DNA of 41,715 nucleotides from an uncultured Bacteroidales bacterium (GCA_900552315.1 URZM01000002.1:1-41715); one strand, 5' to 3'; shown: positions 15,522 to 23,954, numbered from the stretch's first letter. Program-made: numbers and translations. Notes: generated from the sequence alone by a model not told the origin.

Positions 15522-18032
15522 ATGCTGAACAGGATAATACGCTTTTCGCTGCGCAACAGGCTGGCCATCATGGCGCTGGCCGTGATAACGGTGGTGGCGG
15601 GGTGCTGGTGCGCCTCGCGCATGGAGGTAGACGTGTTCCCGGACCTTAACGCGCCCACGGTGGTTGTCATGACTGAGGCCCCGGGCATGGCTGCCGAGGA
15701 GGTTGAGCAGACGGTGACGCTGCCTGTGGAGACAGCCATGAACGGAGCCTCGGGAGTGAGGCGCGTACGCTCGTCGAGCACCACGGGCTTCTCTGCCGTG
15801 TGGGTGGAGTTTGACTGGGACACGGACGTGTATCACGCGCGCCAGACGGTGAGCGAGCGTCTGGGCACCCTCTCCGGTTCGCTGCCCGCCGGGGCCGGAG
15901 AACCTACCATGGGGGCGCAGTCCTCCATACTTGGAGAGGTGCTGTTCGTGGGGCTGACAGCCGACACCACCTCCCTGCGGGAGCTGCGCACGCTGGCAGA
16001 CAGGGAACTTGTGCCGGCCCTGCTGGCCGTGGAGGGTGTCTCGCAGGTGAACGTGCTGGGTGGCGAGGTGAAGGAGTTCCAGGTGCTTCTCTCCCCGGAG
16101 CGGATGCAGGCCTTGGGGGTGAGCCTGGCGCAGGTGGCCCAGGCCACCGAGGGGATGACCCGCAACGCCACCGGCGGCATAGCCTATGACTACGGCAACG
16201 AGTACCTGATACGCGGACTGGCCAACACCACCGACACCGAGGCGCTGGGGCTGGCCGTGGTAGGGCTTACTGCGCAGGGGGAACCTGTGCTGCTGCGCGA
16301 CGTGGCCGAAATACGCGTGGGTGACCAAAGCCCGCTGACGGGGGTGGCCTCCGTGCAGGGGACCCCGGCTGTGCTGTTGACGGTGACCAAGCAGCCTGGC
16401 ACAGGCACCATAGAGCTTACAGAGCGGCTGGAAAGGCGGCTGGAAGAACTGAAGAAGGGGCTCCCCGCTGATGTCAAGACACACACTGACCTGTACCGGC
16501 AGAGGGATTTCATAGACGCGTCCATAGACAACATTAAGCGGAGCCTGCTGGAGGGGGCTGTGTTCGTGGCCATAATCCTGTTCATATTCCTGATGAATCC
16601 GCGCACCACCCTCATCTCTCTGGTCACCATACCCATAGCGCTGCTGGTCACCCTGATCACGCTGCGGCTGATGCACCTGAGCATCAACACCATGAGCCTG
16701 GGCGGCATAGCCATAGCCATAGGCTCTCTGGTGGACGACGCCATAGTGGACGTGGAGAACGTGTACAAGCGCCTGCGCCACAACAGGTCGCTGCCCCCCG
16801 GTGAAAGGAAAGGCACGCTGCAGGTGGTGTACGACGCCTCGCGGGAGGTGCGGATGCCTATACTCAACTCCACGCTCATCATAGTGGTGAGCTTCGTGCC
16901 GCTGTTCTTCCTGCAAGGTATGGAGGGGCGTATGCTTGTGCCTCTGGGGGTGGCCTTCATCACCTCGCTGTTCGCCTCCACTCTCGTGGCGCTGACGCTA
17001 ACCCCGGTGCTGTGCTCGCTGCTGCTGCCGCGCAGCGCCGCCACCAGCCGCGAACCTCGCCTGACGGTTTGGCTCAAGGGCGGCTATCTGAGGCTACTGC
17101 GTGGCGCCCTGCGCCACAAGGCGGCGGTCCTGACCGCCACCGGGGTTGCCTTGGCTGGCGCCCTGACCATCTTCTTCACGCTTGGACGGGATTTCCTGCC
17201 CCCCTTCAACGAGGGGTCGTTCACGGTGAACGTGAGTACCCTGCCCGGCGTGAGTCTGGAAGAGAGCGACAGCGTGGGGGCGCGTGCCGAGCGTCTGCTG
17301 GCATCTGTGCCTGAAATAAAGCGCACCGCGCGCAAGACGGGCCGCGCCGAGCTGGACGAGCACGCCCTGGGCATAAACACCTCGGAGATAGAGGCCCCCT
17401 ACGAGCTGAAAGGGAGGAGCAAAGAGGAGGTGACGGCTGACATACGCAAGCGGCTGTCGGCCCTGCCGGGGGTGAACGTGGAGATTGGCCAGCCCATATC
17501 CCACCGAATAGACGCCATGCTCTCGGGCACGCAGAGCAACATAGCCATAAAGGTGTTCGGCCCCGACCTGCACACTCTCACACGCTTGGGCGCAGAGATA
17601 AAGGAAGCCCTGGAGGGTGTAGAAGGTCTCGAGGACGTGAACGTGGAGCAGCTCATGGACCGTCCGCAGCTAACCATACGCCCGCGTCCGGAAATGCTGG
17701 CCCGATACGGCATCACGATGCCTGAGTTCACGACCTTCGTGAACACGGCCCTGGCCGGGAGCCAAGTGAGCGAGATCAGGGAAGGCAACATGGTGTACCC
17801 CCTGACCCTGAAAGTGGACCCAGCCGCCCGCGCCTCCATAGATGATATAGGTATGCTGCCCATGGACGCCGCAGACGGGAGCAAGGTGCCGCTCTCCACT
17901 GTGGCCGAGATAGTCTCCACCTCAGGCCCGGGCACCGTGAGCCGCGAGGACGTGAGCCGACTGCTTACGGTGAGCGCAACGTCTCGAGACGCGACATGCG
18001 TTCGGCCGTGGAGGAGGTCAAGGAGCGCGTGA
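15522..18032 (+). CDS. RND efflux permease (CusA/CzcA-like), N-terminal part before a frameshift
   Basis: This frame encodes about 819 genuine residues of a proton-driven inner-membrane pump. It includes the first membrane helix, the porter domains, the first six-helix bundle (with GGIAIAIGSLVDDAIVDVEN, whose acidic residues suit proton relay) and most of the second periplasmic half. A single base appears to be missing at 17978-17980: GCA ACG is read where GCA AAC GTC would restore the family sequence SANVSRRDM. After that point 17 out-of-frame residues follow before a stop. The remaining part is in the next frame (17996-18721). The repaired gene would encode about 1066 residues, normal for the family. 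Either the strain has lost the pump or the base was lost in sequencing. Confidence 0.88.
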   Translation: MLNRIIRFSLRNRLAIMALAVITVVAGCWCASRMEVDVFPDLNAPTVVVMTEAPGMAAEEVEQTVTLPVETAMNGASGVRRVRSSSTTGFSAVWVEFDWDTDVYHARQTVSERLGTLSGSLPAGAGEPTMGAQSSILGEVLFVGLTADTTSLRELRTLADRELVPALLAVEGVSQVNVLGGEVKEFQVLLSPERMQALGVSLAQVAQATEGMTRNATGGIAYDYGNEYLIRGLANTTDTEALGLAVVGLTAQGEPVLLRDVAEIRVGDQSPLTGVASVQGTPAVLLTVTKQPGTGTIELTERLERRLEELKKGLPADVKTHTDLYRQRDFIDASIDNIKRSLLEGAVFVAIILFIFLMNPRTTLISLVTIPIALLVTLITLRLMHLSINTMSLGGIAIAIGSLVDDAIVDVENVYKRLRHNRSLPPGERKGTLQVVYDASREVRMPILNSTLIIVVSFVPLFFLQGMEGRMLVPLGVAFITSLFASTLVALTLTPVLCSLLLPRSAATSREPRLTVWLKGGYLRLLRGALRHKAAVLTATGVALAGALTIFFTLGRDFLPPFNEGSFTVNVSTLPGVSLEESDSVGARAERLLASVPEIKRTARKTGRAELDEHALGINTSEIEAPYELKGRSKEEVTADIRKRLSALPGVNVEIGQPISHRIDAMLSGTQSNIAIKVFGPDLHTLTRLGAEIKEALEGVEGLEDVNVEQLMDRPQLTIRPRPEMLARYGITMPEFTTFVNTALAGSQVSEIREGNMVYPLTLKVDPAARASIDDIGMLPMDAADGSKVPLSTVAEIVSTSGPGTVSREDVSRLLTVSATSRDATCVRPWRRSRSA

Positions 18033-18721
18033 ACAAACGTGTGGAGCTGCCCTCGGGCTACCGTGTGGAGTACGGAGGCCAGTTCGAGAGCGAGGAGGCG
18101 GCCTCCCGAACCCTGCTGCTGGCGAGCCTGTTCTCGCTGCTGGCCATTTACCTGCTGCTCTACGGTCAGTTCCGCTCCGCGCTGCAGAGCGCTGTGGTGA
18201 TGGTGAACCTGCCGCTGGCCCTGATAGGGGGCGTGCTGGCCATCCGCCTGACCTCCGGGGTGGTGAGCATACCCGCTGTGATAGGTTTCATTTCCCTGTT
18301 CGGCATAGCCACGCGCAACGGCATGCTGTTGGTGGACCGCTACGACACCCTGTGCCGACAAGGGCTCAGTCCTTTCCAGGCAGTATTGCAGGGTTCGGCC
18401 GACAGACTCAATCCCATACTGATGACGGCGCTCACCTCTGCCCTGGCGCTGGTGCCGCTCGCGGCAGGAGGAGCCATGCCTGGAGGAGAGATACAAAGCC
18501 CTATGGCGAAGGTGATACTGGGAGGACTGCTCTCGGCCACGCTGCTCAACGGCTTCGTGATACCGATAATGTACGTGCTGTGGATAGCACCGAGGCGCAA
18601 GCCGTTAAACCCAGACGACGAGTGCTTGTCTGAATCGGAAGAGTGTGCCCGGCACAACCAGTCGGACCAGTCTGACGTGTCGGACTCGTCAGCCCACAGG
18701 GAAGCCCTCCATAGACCATGA
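17996..18721 (+). pseudogene. RND efflux permease, C-terminal part in the shifted frame
   Basis: It continues the pump in the +1-restored frame, beginning MRSAVEEVKERVNKRVELPS. It contains the end of the second porter half and the last membrane bundle: LYGQFRSALQSAVVMVNLPL, GFISLFGIATRNGMLLVDR and the final helices to about 18590. Efficient independent translation from the ATG at 17996 is unlikely, and the fragment lacks the transport core. The last 40 residues are a polar tail. Part of that tail (QSDQSDVSDSS) is the translation of a 9-bp GTCSGACNN array. The outer-membrane channel gene follows after 23 nt. Confidence 0.85.
18661..18696. repeat. Array B of the 9-bp GTCSGACNN repeat, inside a C-terminal coding tail
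   Basis: Four tandem units: GTCGGACCA, GTCTGACGT, GTCGGACTC, GTCAGCCCA. The array ends 25 nt before the pump stop codon. Because 9 bp is three codons, it reads as a Ser-Asp-x repeat without disturbing the frame. Confidence 0.8.
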
Positions 18722-18744
18722 ACCGTTAAACCTAAACCTATAAT

Positions 18745-19932
18745 ATGACGATAAGGACCCTGGCGTTTGCCGCCCTGACGTGTCTGCCCCTGGCCGGAGG
18801 AGCCCAGTCGCTCTTCCCTCACTGGCAGACCCTGATACTTGGCAACAACCCTGACCTGCTCTCCGAGACACGCTCCACGGCAGCCGCCAATGCCGACGAG
18901 CTCACCGGCTTGACACTGGCGGACCCTGAGGTGAACGTCTCCTATATGCTTGGAGTCCCCTCCGATGTGCCGAACAAGACCAACATCGAGGTGACCCAGA
19001 CCTTCGATTTCCCCACCATGAGCGGCGCGCGACGTCGTCTGGCGAAAGCTCAAGGCCGGGTGCAGGACGCCGCTTTGATGGCACGCCGCTCGCAACTGGC
19101 TCTCGAGGTTGAGAAGGCGCTCATCGAATACGTGTACGCCAGCCGCCTGACCGCCGAACTGGAAGAGTGGGATGCTCTCTCGGCCCGTATGCTGGCCGAG
19201 GCCGACACGGCGCTGAAGGCGGGGACCATGACCATCATGGAGCACAACGGCATAAGCCTTCAGTCCCTGGCGGCACGCGACGAGCTGGACGCCTCGCGCG
19301 TAGAGCTGGCCTCGACCCTGGCGGCCCTGCGCCGCCTCAACGGGGGAAAGCCGCTGGAGAACCTGCCTCAGGACTGGCCCGACGCTTCGCTCCCCCCTTC
19401 ACTGGAAGAGTGGACTGAGCTGGCCATGCGTGTGAACCCTGAGCTGGAGCAAGCCGGAGCCGCCCTGGAGCTGGCCTCGCGAGAGGTTGACCTGCGCAAG
19501 AAACAAGGTCTGCCTGAGTTCTCCGTGGGGTATGTCAACGAGCTTGTGAAGGGGGGCAACTACCATGGAGCCTCCATAGGTTTCTCACTGCCCTTGTGGG
19601 GCAACCGAGGTCGTGTCAAGGGGGCCGAGGCCCTCAGACAGGCTGCCGAGGAGTCGCTCCAGAGCGCCCGCGAGAGCTTTGCGCTGAAGGCTCAGGCCGA
19701 TTGGGAACGCGCAACGATGCTCAGGCAGGTCTGGGAACGCTATGAGCGTGCATGGGCCGAGGCAAGCGCCATGACCGAGCGCCACCTGTCCACGGCCTTG
19801 CAGAAAAAGGCCATAAGCATCACCGACTGGCTGGGAGCCCGCGCCACGCTGAAGGAGTACGCCATGCGCCGCCTGCAGGCCGCACGCGAATGGCAGCTGG
19901 CCCGCGCCGAGCTGTACGCCCCTACACTCTGA
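18745..19932 (+). CDS. Outer-membrane efflux channel, TolC/CusC family
   Basis: A 395-residue TolC-like protein that should form the trimeric exit duct of the tripartite efflux system. It has a signal peptide (about 1-20, ending GGAQ). Two structurally repeated halves contain long amphipathic helices (about 60-190 and 225-390) broken by beta-strand segments such as FSVGYVNELVKGGNYHGASI and GFSLPLWGNRGRVKGAE. The length is typical of the metal-efflux OMF subgroup, which lacks a long C-terminal extension. It starts 23 nt after the pump gene. Regulator, adaptor, pump and channel therefore lie in one transcription unit. Confidence 0.9.
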   Translation: MTIRTLAFAALTCLPLAGGAQSLFPHWQTLILGNNPDLLSETRSTAAANADELTGLTLADPEVNVSYMLGVPSDVPNKTNIEVTQTFDFPTMSGARRRLAKAQGRVQDAALMARRSQLALEVEKALIEYVYASRLTAELEEWDALSARMLAEADTALKAGTMTIMEHNGISLQSLAARDELDASRVELASTLAALRRLNGGKPLENLPQDWPDASLPPSLEEWTELAMRVNPELEQAGAALELASREVDLRKKQGLPEFSVGYVNELVKGGNYHGASIGFSLPLWGNRGRVKGAEALRQAAEESLQSARESFALKAQADWERATMLRQVWERYERAWAEASAMTERHLSTALQKKAISITDWLGARATLKEYAMRRLQAAREWQLARAELYAPTL

Positions 19933-19977
19933 AAAAGGCCACAAGACGCTGAATCAGTTAAATTTGCTTAACGGCGC

Positions 19978-20008
19978 TTGTGGAGCCGAACTTTTATAAC
20001 TAAATTTG
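19978..20008 (+). promoter_or_regulatory. Promoter of the Cys-repeat protein gene
   Basis: TTG (19978-19980), a 20-nt spacer and TAAATTTG (20001-20008), giving a leader of about 22 nt before the ATG at 20037. A second TAAATTTG lies at 19959-19966. The gene can thus be expressed independently of the efflux operon upstream. Confidence 0.65.
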
Positions 20009-20036
20009 TCGCCAGAGAACCAATACGTTTCATAAT

Positions 20037-20684
20037 ATGAAGAAATACATAATCCCCTTCGTGTGCCTGCTGGCCCTGGCGGGAACCACCGCCGACGTAG
20101 ATGCGAGGAAGCCTGGCAAGCCCGAAACCACGACCATCATAACCGACGAGAACGGCCAGACCACTGTCATCAAAAACGGCAAGATGGTGAAAGGCTCCAA
20201 GGCTTACACCGGCAACGCCAAGCCCGACAAGGACGGCAACATAAACTGCAAGGGGTGCCAGGGATGCAAGAACTGCGTGAACTGCACCAACTGCACCAAC
20301 TGCACCGGATGCAGCAACCTGAAGGATTGCACCGGATGCCGGGACTGCCACAATTCCCGCCAGTGCATCAACTGCCGCTCGTGCCGCAACTGCACCGGGA
20401 GCCAAGGATGCCTCAAGTGCTCCAATTGCACCAAGTGCGTGAACTGCGAGAAATGCTCAAACTGCACCGGGTGCAAGGGATGCGAGGAGAGCGGCAACTG
20501 TTCGGGATGCGTCAACTGCGATGACTGCTCCAACTGCTCCGGGTGCCAAGGATGCGACGACTGCTCCAACTGCGCCAAGTGCGTGAGCTGCAAGGACTGC
20601 TCCAACTGCGCCGGCCTGACGGGGGGCAAGAAGCGCTCCAACTGCAACGGCTCGTCCGCACAAGGCTGCACACGCAGCTGCTGA
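20037..20684 (+). CDS. Secreted protein with a cysteine at nearly every third residue (CXX repeat)
   Basis: A 215-residue exported protein of unknown function. The signal peptide (about 1-23) is followed by a polar, Cys-free segment to about residue 61. From there a strict three-residue period runs to about residue 188, with triplets of the form x-[N/G/D/K/S]-C. I count 40 cysteines in the mature part. Where a cysteine is missing (four places, for example SNL-KDC and TGS-QGC) the gap is exactly one triplet, so the register is never lost. No CXXCH haem motif, ferredoxin motif or catalytic domain is seen. Metal binding (metallothionein-like), a disulfide or thioether ladder, or a modified peptide substrate are all possible. 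No maturase is adjacent. It lies just downstream of a metal-type efflux operon. Confidence 0.85.
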   Translation: MKKYIIPFVCLLALAGTTADVDARKPGKPETTTIITDENGQTTVIKNGKMVKGSKAYTGNAKPDKDGNINCKGCQGCKNCVNCTNCTNCTGCSNLKDCTGCRDCHNSRQCINCRSCRNCTGSQGCLKCSNCTKCVNCEKCSNCTGCKGCEESGNCSGCVNCDDCSNCSGCQGCDDCSNCAKCVSCKDCSNCAGLTGGKKRSNCNGSSAQGCTRSC

Positions 20685-20805
20685 CACGCCGCACACCCAG
20701 GCACTCCCACCCGGAGAGACCCATACACCATAGGCAACGTACACTCAGCCCGGTCACATCACGTATATGGCGTAGAAACGCTATAACGTGGCGTGCCGGG
20801 CTGTG

Positions 20806-22416
20806 TCAGTCCACGCGCACCGGAAGTTCCTCAGAGTCGAAGGGGCCACGCAGCGGCTCGAGCAAGGTGTAGCGGGCGCCTCCCGGTGCTGTCCACGGGG
20901 TGGCGAGGGTCTTGAGCCTGCGCCGCGTGCCGTCTGCCCAGGTGTATGTGAGCTTGAGGTCGCGCTTGCGCCACCAGCCGACGGCCACAATCAGTCCTCG
21001 CGTGCGGTATGCGCGCACCTTGCCCGGCAGGAGGGTGCCCTCGCGCTTGGGGTCTGCGTCGCGCAGGCGTTCAGGCAGTATGCGCAACGAGCCTTTCTTG
21101 CCGCCGTAATAGCGCATGAAGGTGGTCAGCCCCCAGGTGTTGTGCAGCTGGTAGGCGCTGGGGTTGCCCAGGGTCATGAGCGGGAGGCTGTCAGGCAGGG
21201 TGAGGTCGAAATATATCATGTCATCCTTCCCGGCGGCACGCCAGACGTCGAGCACGTCGCTGTATTCACGCCACAGGCGCCTTTGCCAGTGCAGGCACAG
21301 CGTCAGATGCAGCAGGCACAGCAGTGCCAGCGCTGTGGCGCTCAGATTTGCGGCTCTGCGCCAGCGCGGGGAGAGGGCTGCGGGGAACCACAGGCGCATG
21401 GTGAGCAGAAGGGCGGGAAGGGTGAACAGGCTCGAGAAGATAGTGATACGCGGCTCCCAGTATGTGCGTCCTATTATATAGAAATTCACCAGCTGCATGA
21501 GGCATGCCCCGCAGAGCAGCGAGACTCCGAGTCTGCCTGCGCGCTTGCGGAACCGCCTCCAGGGCAAGGAGAGAGCCACGGCAGGCAGACAGAGCAGCGC
21601 AGCGTTGAACCAGGCGAGCGCCTTGGGATCGAGCAGACGTTGCAGCGTGAAGTCGCCCCCTGAGCGGTCCATCCTCTGCCACGAGGAGGGTGAGAAGACC
21701 ACCAGCGCTGTCCCGCACATCCACAGCGCCCACCACAGCCATGGCCACTTACCCGGCTCCCTGCCCCTGAGGGCGAGGATGAGCGGCATGGAGGCTCCCA
21801 GCGTCATGGCATACCCTTCGTGCCAGCCCCCTGCAAGCAATGCCAAAAGGCACACCCCGGTTCTCGCCCACGGCCCACTCGCCCGGACTGTGCCGGTCAT
21901 GAACGCGAAGCAGAGCAGGGCTAATGCGCCGCCCCAGAGGTAGTTGACGGCGAAGGCCCCGGTGAACATGAGATTGTGCCAAGGCAGGCACAGGAGCATG
22001 AGTGCGGCACATGTCAGGCGCGCGCAGGGGGATGAAAGGCGTCGGCTCACCAGGCGGCCGGCATCCAGCAACACATAGCATGCCAGGCCGGTGAGCAGGG
22101 CGAACATCCACTTGGGCAACAGCAATGCCAGCGGCAAGAGCTTGTCGCCAACCCTACCATTGACGTGGAGCCAGTGGCCGGAGGCGAACTCCACCCATTG
22201 TCCTGGCGAAGGGAAACCAACGCACTCGGAGCCGATGGCGCCCGGAGGCATGAAAGCCAAGCGGTAATGCAGGTCGTCATGGTTCCAAGGGGTCCAGAAA
22301 GTCATGAGGGCGCATCCCAGCGCCATCAAGGCCATGAGGAAGGTGGCGCGTCTGCCGGAAAGGATGTCTGGATGACTCCCCGCCAGGTCGGGATGTGTGT
22401 ATGTGAGGCGTGGCAT
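20806..22416 (-). CDS. Multispan membrane protein, DUF6056-like (GT-C-type architecture)
   Basis: A 536-residue integral membrane protein with about ten hydrophobic segments between residues 27 and 380 and a soluble C-terminal domain (about 385-536). The first periplasmic loop contains an acidic pair (WNHDDLHY), followed by HVNGRVGDKLLPL and, later, GGWHEGYAM. Such loops are typical of lipid-linked sugar transferases of the GT-C fold and of the Bacteroidota family DUF6056, to which I assign it from memory. The role is probably surface polysaccharide or glycolipid modification, by inference. It converges with the Cys-repeat gene (121 nt between stops, holding an imperfect hairpin near 20757-20790). 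It starts 144 nt beyond the rpsU stop, past the rpsU terminator. Confidence 0.75.
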   Translation of the reverse strand: MPRLTYTHPDLAGSHPDILSGRRATFLMALMALGCALMTFWTPWNHDDLHYRLAFMPPGAIGSECVGFPSPGQWVEFASGHWLHVNGRVGDKLLPLALLLPKWMFALLTGLACYVLLDAGRLVSRRLSSPCARLTCAALMLLCLPWHNLMFTGAFAVNYLWGGALALLCFAFMTGTVRASGPWARTGVCLLALLAGGWHEGYAMTLGASMPLILALRGREPGKWPWLWWALWMCGTALVVFSPSSWQRMDRSGGDFTLQRLLDPKALAWFNAALLCLPAVALSLPWRRFRKRAGRLGVSLLCGACLMQLVNFYIIGRTYWEPRITIFSSLFTLPALLLTMRLWFPAALSPRWRRAANLSATALALLCLLHLTLCLHWQRRLWREYSDVLDVWRAAGKDDMIYFDLTLPDSLPLMTLGNPSAYQLHNTWGLTTFMRYYGGKKGSLRILPERLRDADPKREGTLLPGKVRAYRTRGLIVAVGWWRKRDLKLTYTWADGTRRRLKTLATPWTAPGGARYTLLEPLRGPFDSEELPVRVD

Positions 22417-22481
22417 GCTTTTTCTATGTCAGTGGAGATTGCAAAGTGGCACAAGGGCTTGCCGAGAGGGGTCGACATGAC

Positions 22482-22531
22482 AAAAGCGGCAAAGGGACGC
22501 ACAAGCCTTGGCTTGCCGTCCTTGCCGCTTT
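22482..22531 (-). terminator. Intrinsic terminator of rpsU
   Basis: A long imperfect hairpin. An outer perfect 10-bp stem (AAAGCGGCAA with TTGCCGCTTT) encloses GGGACG/CGTCC and CAAGCC/GGCTTG helices around a two-base loop. On the minus strand it is followed by TTTTG. It begins 29 nt after the rpsU stop codon. Confidence 0.8.
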
Positions 22532-22559
22532 GTATGAATCCTGCGCTGCGGGAGGGGGA

Positions 22560-22751
22560 TTACTCTTCGCCCTGACGGAGCTTCTGAACGTACACCGCCT
22601 TGATCATCTTCTTGCGGTTGGTCACAGAGGGTTTCTCGAACGCCTGACGGCTGCGGAGTTCCTTCACGATGCCGGTGCGCTCGTATTTACGTTTGAATTT
22701 CTTCAGGGCTTTTTCGATGTTCTCGCCTTCTTTTACAGGTACAATAATCAT
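22560..22751 (-). CDS. rpsU: 30S ribosomal protein bS21
   Basis: A 63-residue basic protein of the small ribosomal subunit (MIIVPVKEGENIEKALKKFK and a Lys/Arg-rich remainder). In Bacteroidota ribosomes bS21, with bS6 and bS18, helps hide the anti-Shine-Dalgarno sequence of 16S rRNA, and bS21 synthesis is thought to be self-regulated in the phylum. Here the gene is monocistronic, with its own promoter, a leader of about 125 nt and a strong terminator. In many Bacteroidales rpsU directly precedes xerC-hpf. Here that pair is about 15 kb away and on the other strand. Confidence 0.95.
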   Translation of the reverse strand: MIIVPVKEGENIEKALKKFKRKYERTGIVKELRSRQAFEKPSVTNRKKMIKAVYVQKLRQGEE

Positions 22752-22878
22752 ATTTTATGGTTGTGATAAGGTGGCCGCATACGGAGTTAACCGCCCCCGG
22801 CCTATTGTTAATTCATTGATTGTCAAACCTCCGGATACCACTGCACCTTATAGGACAGACGAATCCGATTCGGTTTTT
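22752..22878 (-). promoter_or_regulatory. Long structured rpsU leader with internal Shine-Dalgarno and two-codon ORF
   Basis: Predicted 5' UTR. On the minus strand it holds a GGAGG core (22832-22828), then an 11-nt gap and ATG-AAT-TAA (22816-22808). A perfect 8-bp inverted repeat, ATAAGGTG (22851-22844) with CACCTTAT (22773-22766), encloses both and closes 14 nt before the rpsU ATG. A GGCCG/CGGCC helix is nested inside. No Shine-Dalgarno sequence lies directly before the rpsU ATG. A role in autoregulation is inferred. Confidence 0.45.
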
Positions 22879-22884
22879 GCGCCA

Positions 22885-22915
22885 CAAAATTACGCAATAT
22901 TCTCCATATCTCAAA
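22885..22915 (-). promoter_or_regulatory. Promoter of rpsU
   Basis: On the minus strand TTTG (22915-22912), a 19-nt spacer and TAATTTTG (22892-22885). It defines the start of the long rpsU leader at about 22878. Confidence 0.7.
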
Positions 22916-22958
22916 ATTTTGCGTGAATTTTCATCGCAGCGCGAAGTCGGGACAGAAA

Positions 22959-22994
22959 GTCAGACGGGTCGGACTTGTCGGACGTGTCTGACGC
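22959..22994. repeat. Array C of the 9-bp GTCSGACNN repeat
   Basis: Four tandem units: GTCAGACGG, GTCGGACTT, GTCGGACGT, GTCTGACGC. The outer units (GTCAGAC and GTCTGAC) are perfect reverse complements. It lies 15 nt beyond the gluQ stop codon (minus strand) and upstream of the rpsU promoter. Confidence 0.85.
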
Positions 22995-23009
22995 GGAGAC
23001 ACGTATGGG

Positions 23010-23954
23010 TCAGCATACTGGGATGGAGAGGACGCGGGGTATGCGGCTCCAGGCGAAGCGGTCCACGAGGTCAGCGGGACGGCATGGAGCGCCGCCGGGA
23101 TTGAGTCCTGCCAGTTGGGCCAGACGGCCTACAAGGCGAGCCGGACTCCAGTCGCGGCGCAGGGTCTCCATAGACATGGACGTGTCGCGCTTGGAGAGCC
23201 TTCGGCCACCCTCGGCGCAAAGCAAGGGCACGTGGGCGAAACGTGGCGGCACATTGTCCAAAAGGGAGTGTAGCCATGCCTGCTGGCAACCGGAGAGGAG
23301 CAGGTCGCATCCGCGCACCACCTCCCCCACTCCCATCAGGGCGTCGTCCACGGTGACAGCCAACTGATAAGCCCAGGCGCCGTCGGCACGGCGCAGCACG
23401 AAATCACCACATTCGCGAGCCAGGTCGGTATATTGAGGACCGAACACAAGGTCTGTGTACCACAATCTCTCCCCCTTCGGCACGGCTATCCTCTCGGCAT
23501 GGGGAACCTCGGAAATCGGATGTCCGGGGAATGGCGGTTCTCCAGGAGGACGGCATGTGCCGGGATAGATGGCACGTCCGTCAGAGGCATGGGGAGCCGA
23601 AGCTACCCTCAGCTCTGCGCGGGTGCATGTGCATGGATACGTGAGTCCCAGGGAGCGCAGACGCTCCAGTGCGGCCTCGTAAAGGTCGTGGCGCAAGCTC
23701 TGGCGATAGGGAGCATAGGGACCCTGGTCTTCAAGTCCGCCCTGGTCCGGCTCCAGTCCGAGCCAACGCAGGTCGTCCTCTATGGCCTCGGCCCACTCGG
23801 TGCGGGAGCGTTGAGGATCCAGGTCTTCTATTCGGAGTATCCAAGGGGCGTGCCTGCTGCGTGCGGCCAGCCAGGAGAGCAGGGCGGTGAAGATGTTGCC
23901 CAGGTGCATCCTGCCGGTGGGTGACGGCGCGAAGCGTCCGGCTGCGCCGCTCAT
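23010..23954 (-). CDS. gluQ: Glutamyl-Q tRNA(Asp) synthetase
   Basis: A truncated class I synthetase paralogue that attaches glutamate to queuosine at position 34 of tRNA(Asp). The 314 residues comprise only the catalytic half of GluRS, with no anticodon-binding domain, as expected for YadB/GluQ-RS. It shows the HIGH-like HLGN (17-20) in FAPSPTGRMHLGN, the KMSKS-like RRLSKRD, and a zinc site of C108, C110, Y130 and C134 spaced as in E. coli YadB. The start overlaps the nnr stop by 4 nt (ATGA), so it is translationally coupled to nnr. Both proteins act in repair or quality-type metabolism, but no direct functional link is known. Confidence 0.9.
   Translation of the reverse strand: MSGAAGRFAPSPTGRMHLGNIFTALLSWLAARSRHAPWILRIEDLDPQRSRTEWAEAIEDDLRWLGLEPDQGGLEDQGPYAPYRQSLRHDLYEAALERLRSLGLTYPCTCTRAELRVASAPHASDGRAIYPGTCRPPGEPPFPGHPISEVPHAERIAVPKGERLWYTDLVFGPQYTDLARECGDFVLRRADGAWAYQLAVTVDDALMGVGEVVRGCDLLLSGCQQAWLHSLLDNVPPRFAHVPLLCAEGGRRLSKRDTSMSMETLRRDWSPARLVGRLAQLAGLNPGGAPCRPADLVDRFAWSRIPRVLSIPVC

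Noticed and set aside
15069..16916. 615-codon open frame on the minus strand
   Set aside because: It is antisense to the adaptor and RND pump genes and has a His/Gln/Arg-rich composition typical of shadow frames in GC-rich DNA. The plus strand encodes clear conserved motifs.
20270..20640. Short direct repeats resembling a CRISPR or satellite array
   Set aside because: The 9-bp period (AACTGCACC-like) is the codon-level trace of the Cys triplets within an intact, signal-peptide-bearing gene.
20757..20790. Imperfect hairpin between the convergent Cys-repeat and DUF6056-like genes
   Set aside because: Its stem has several bulges and no T-run on either strand, so it is not listed as a terminator.
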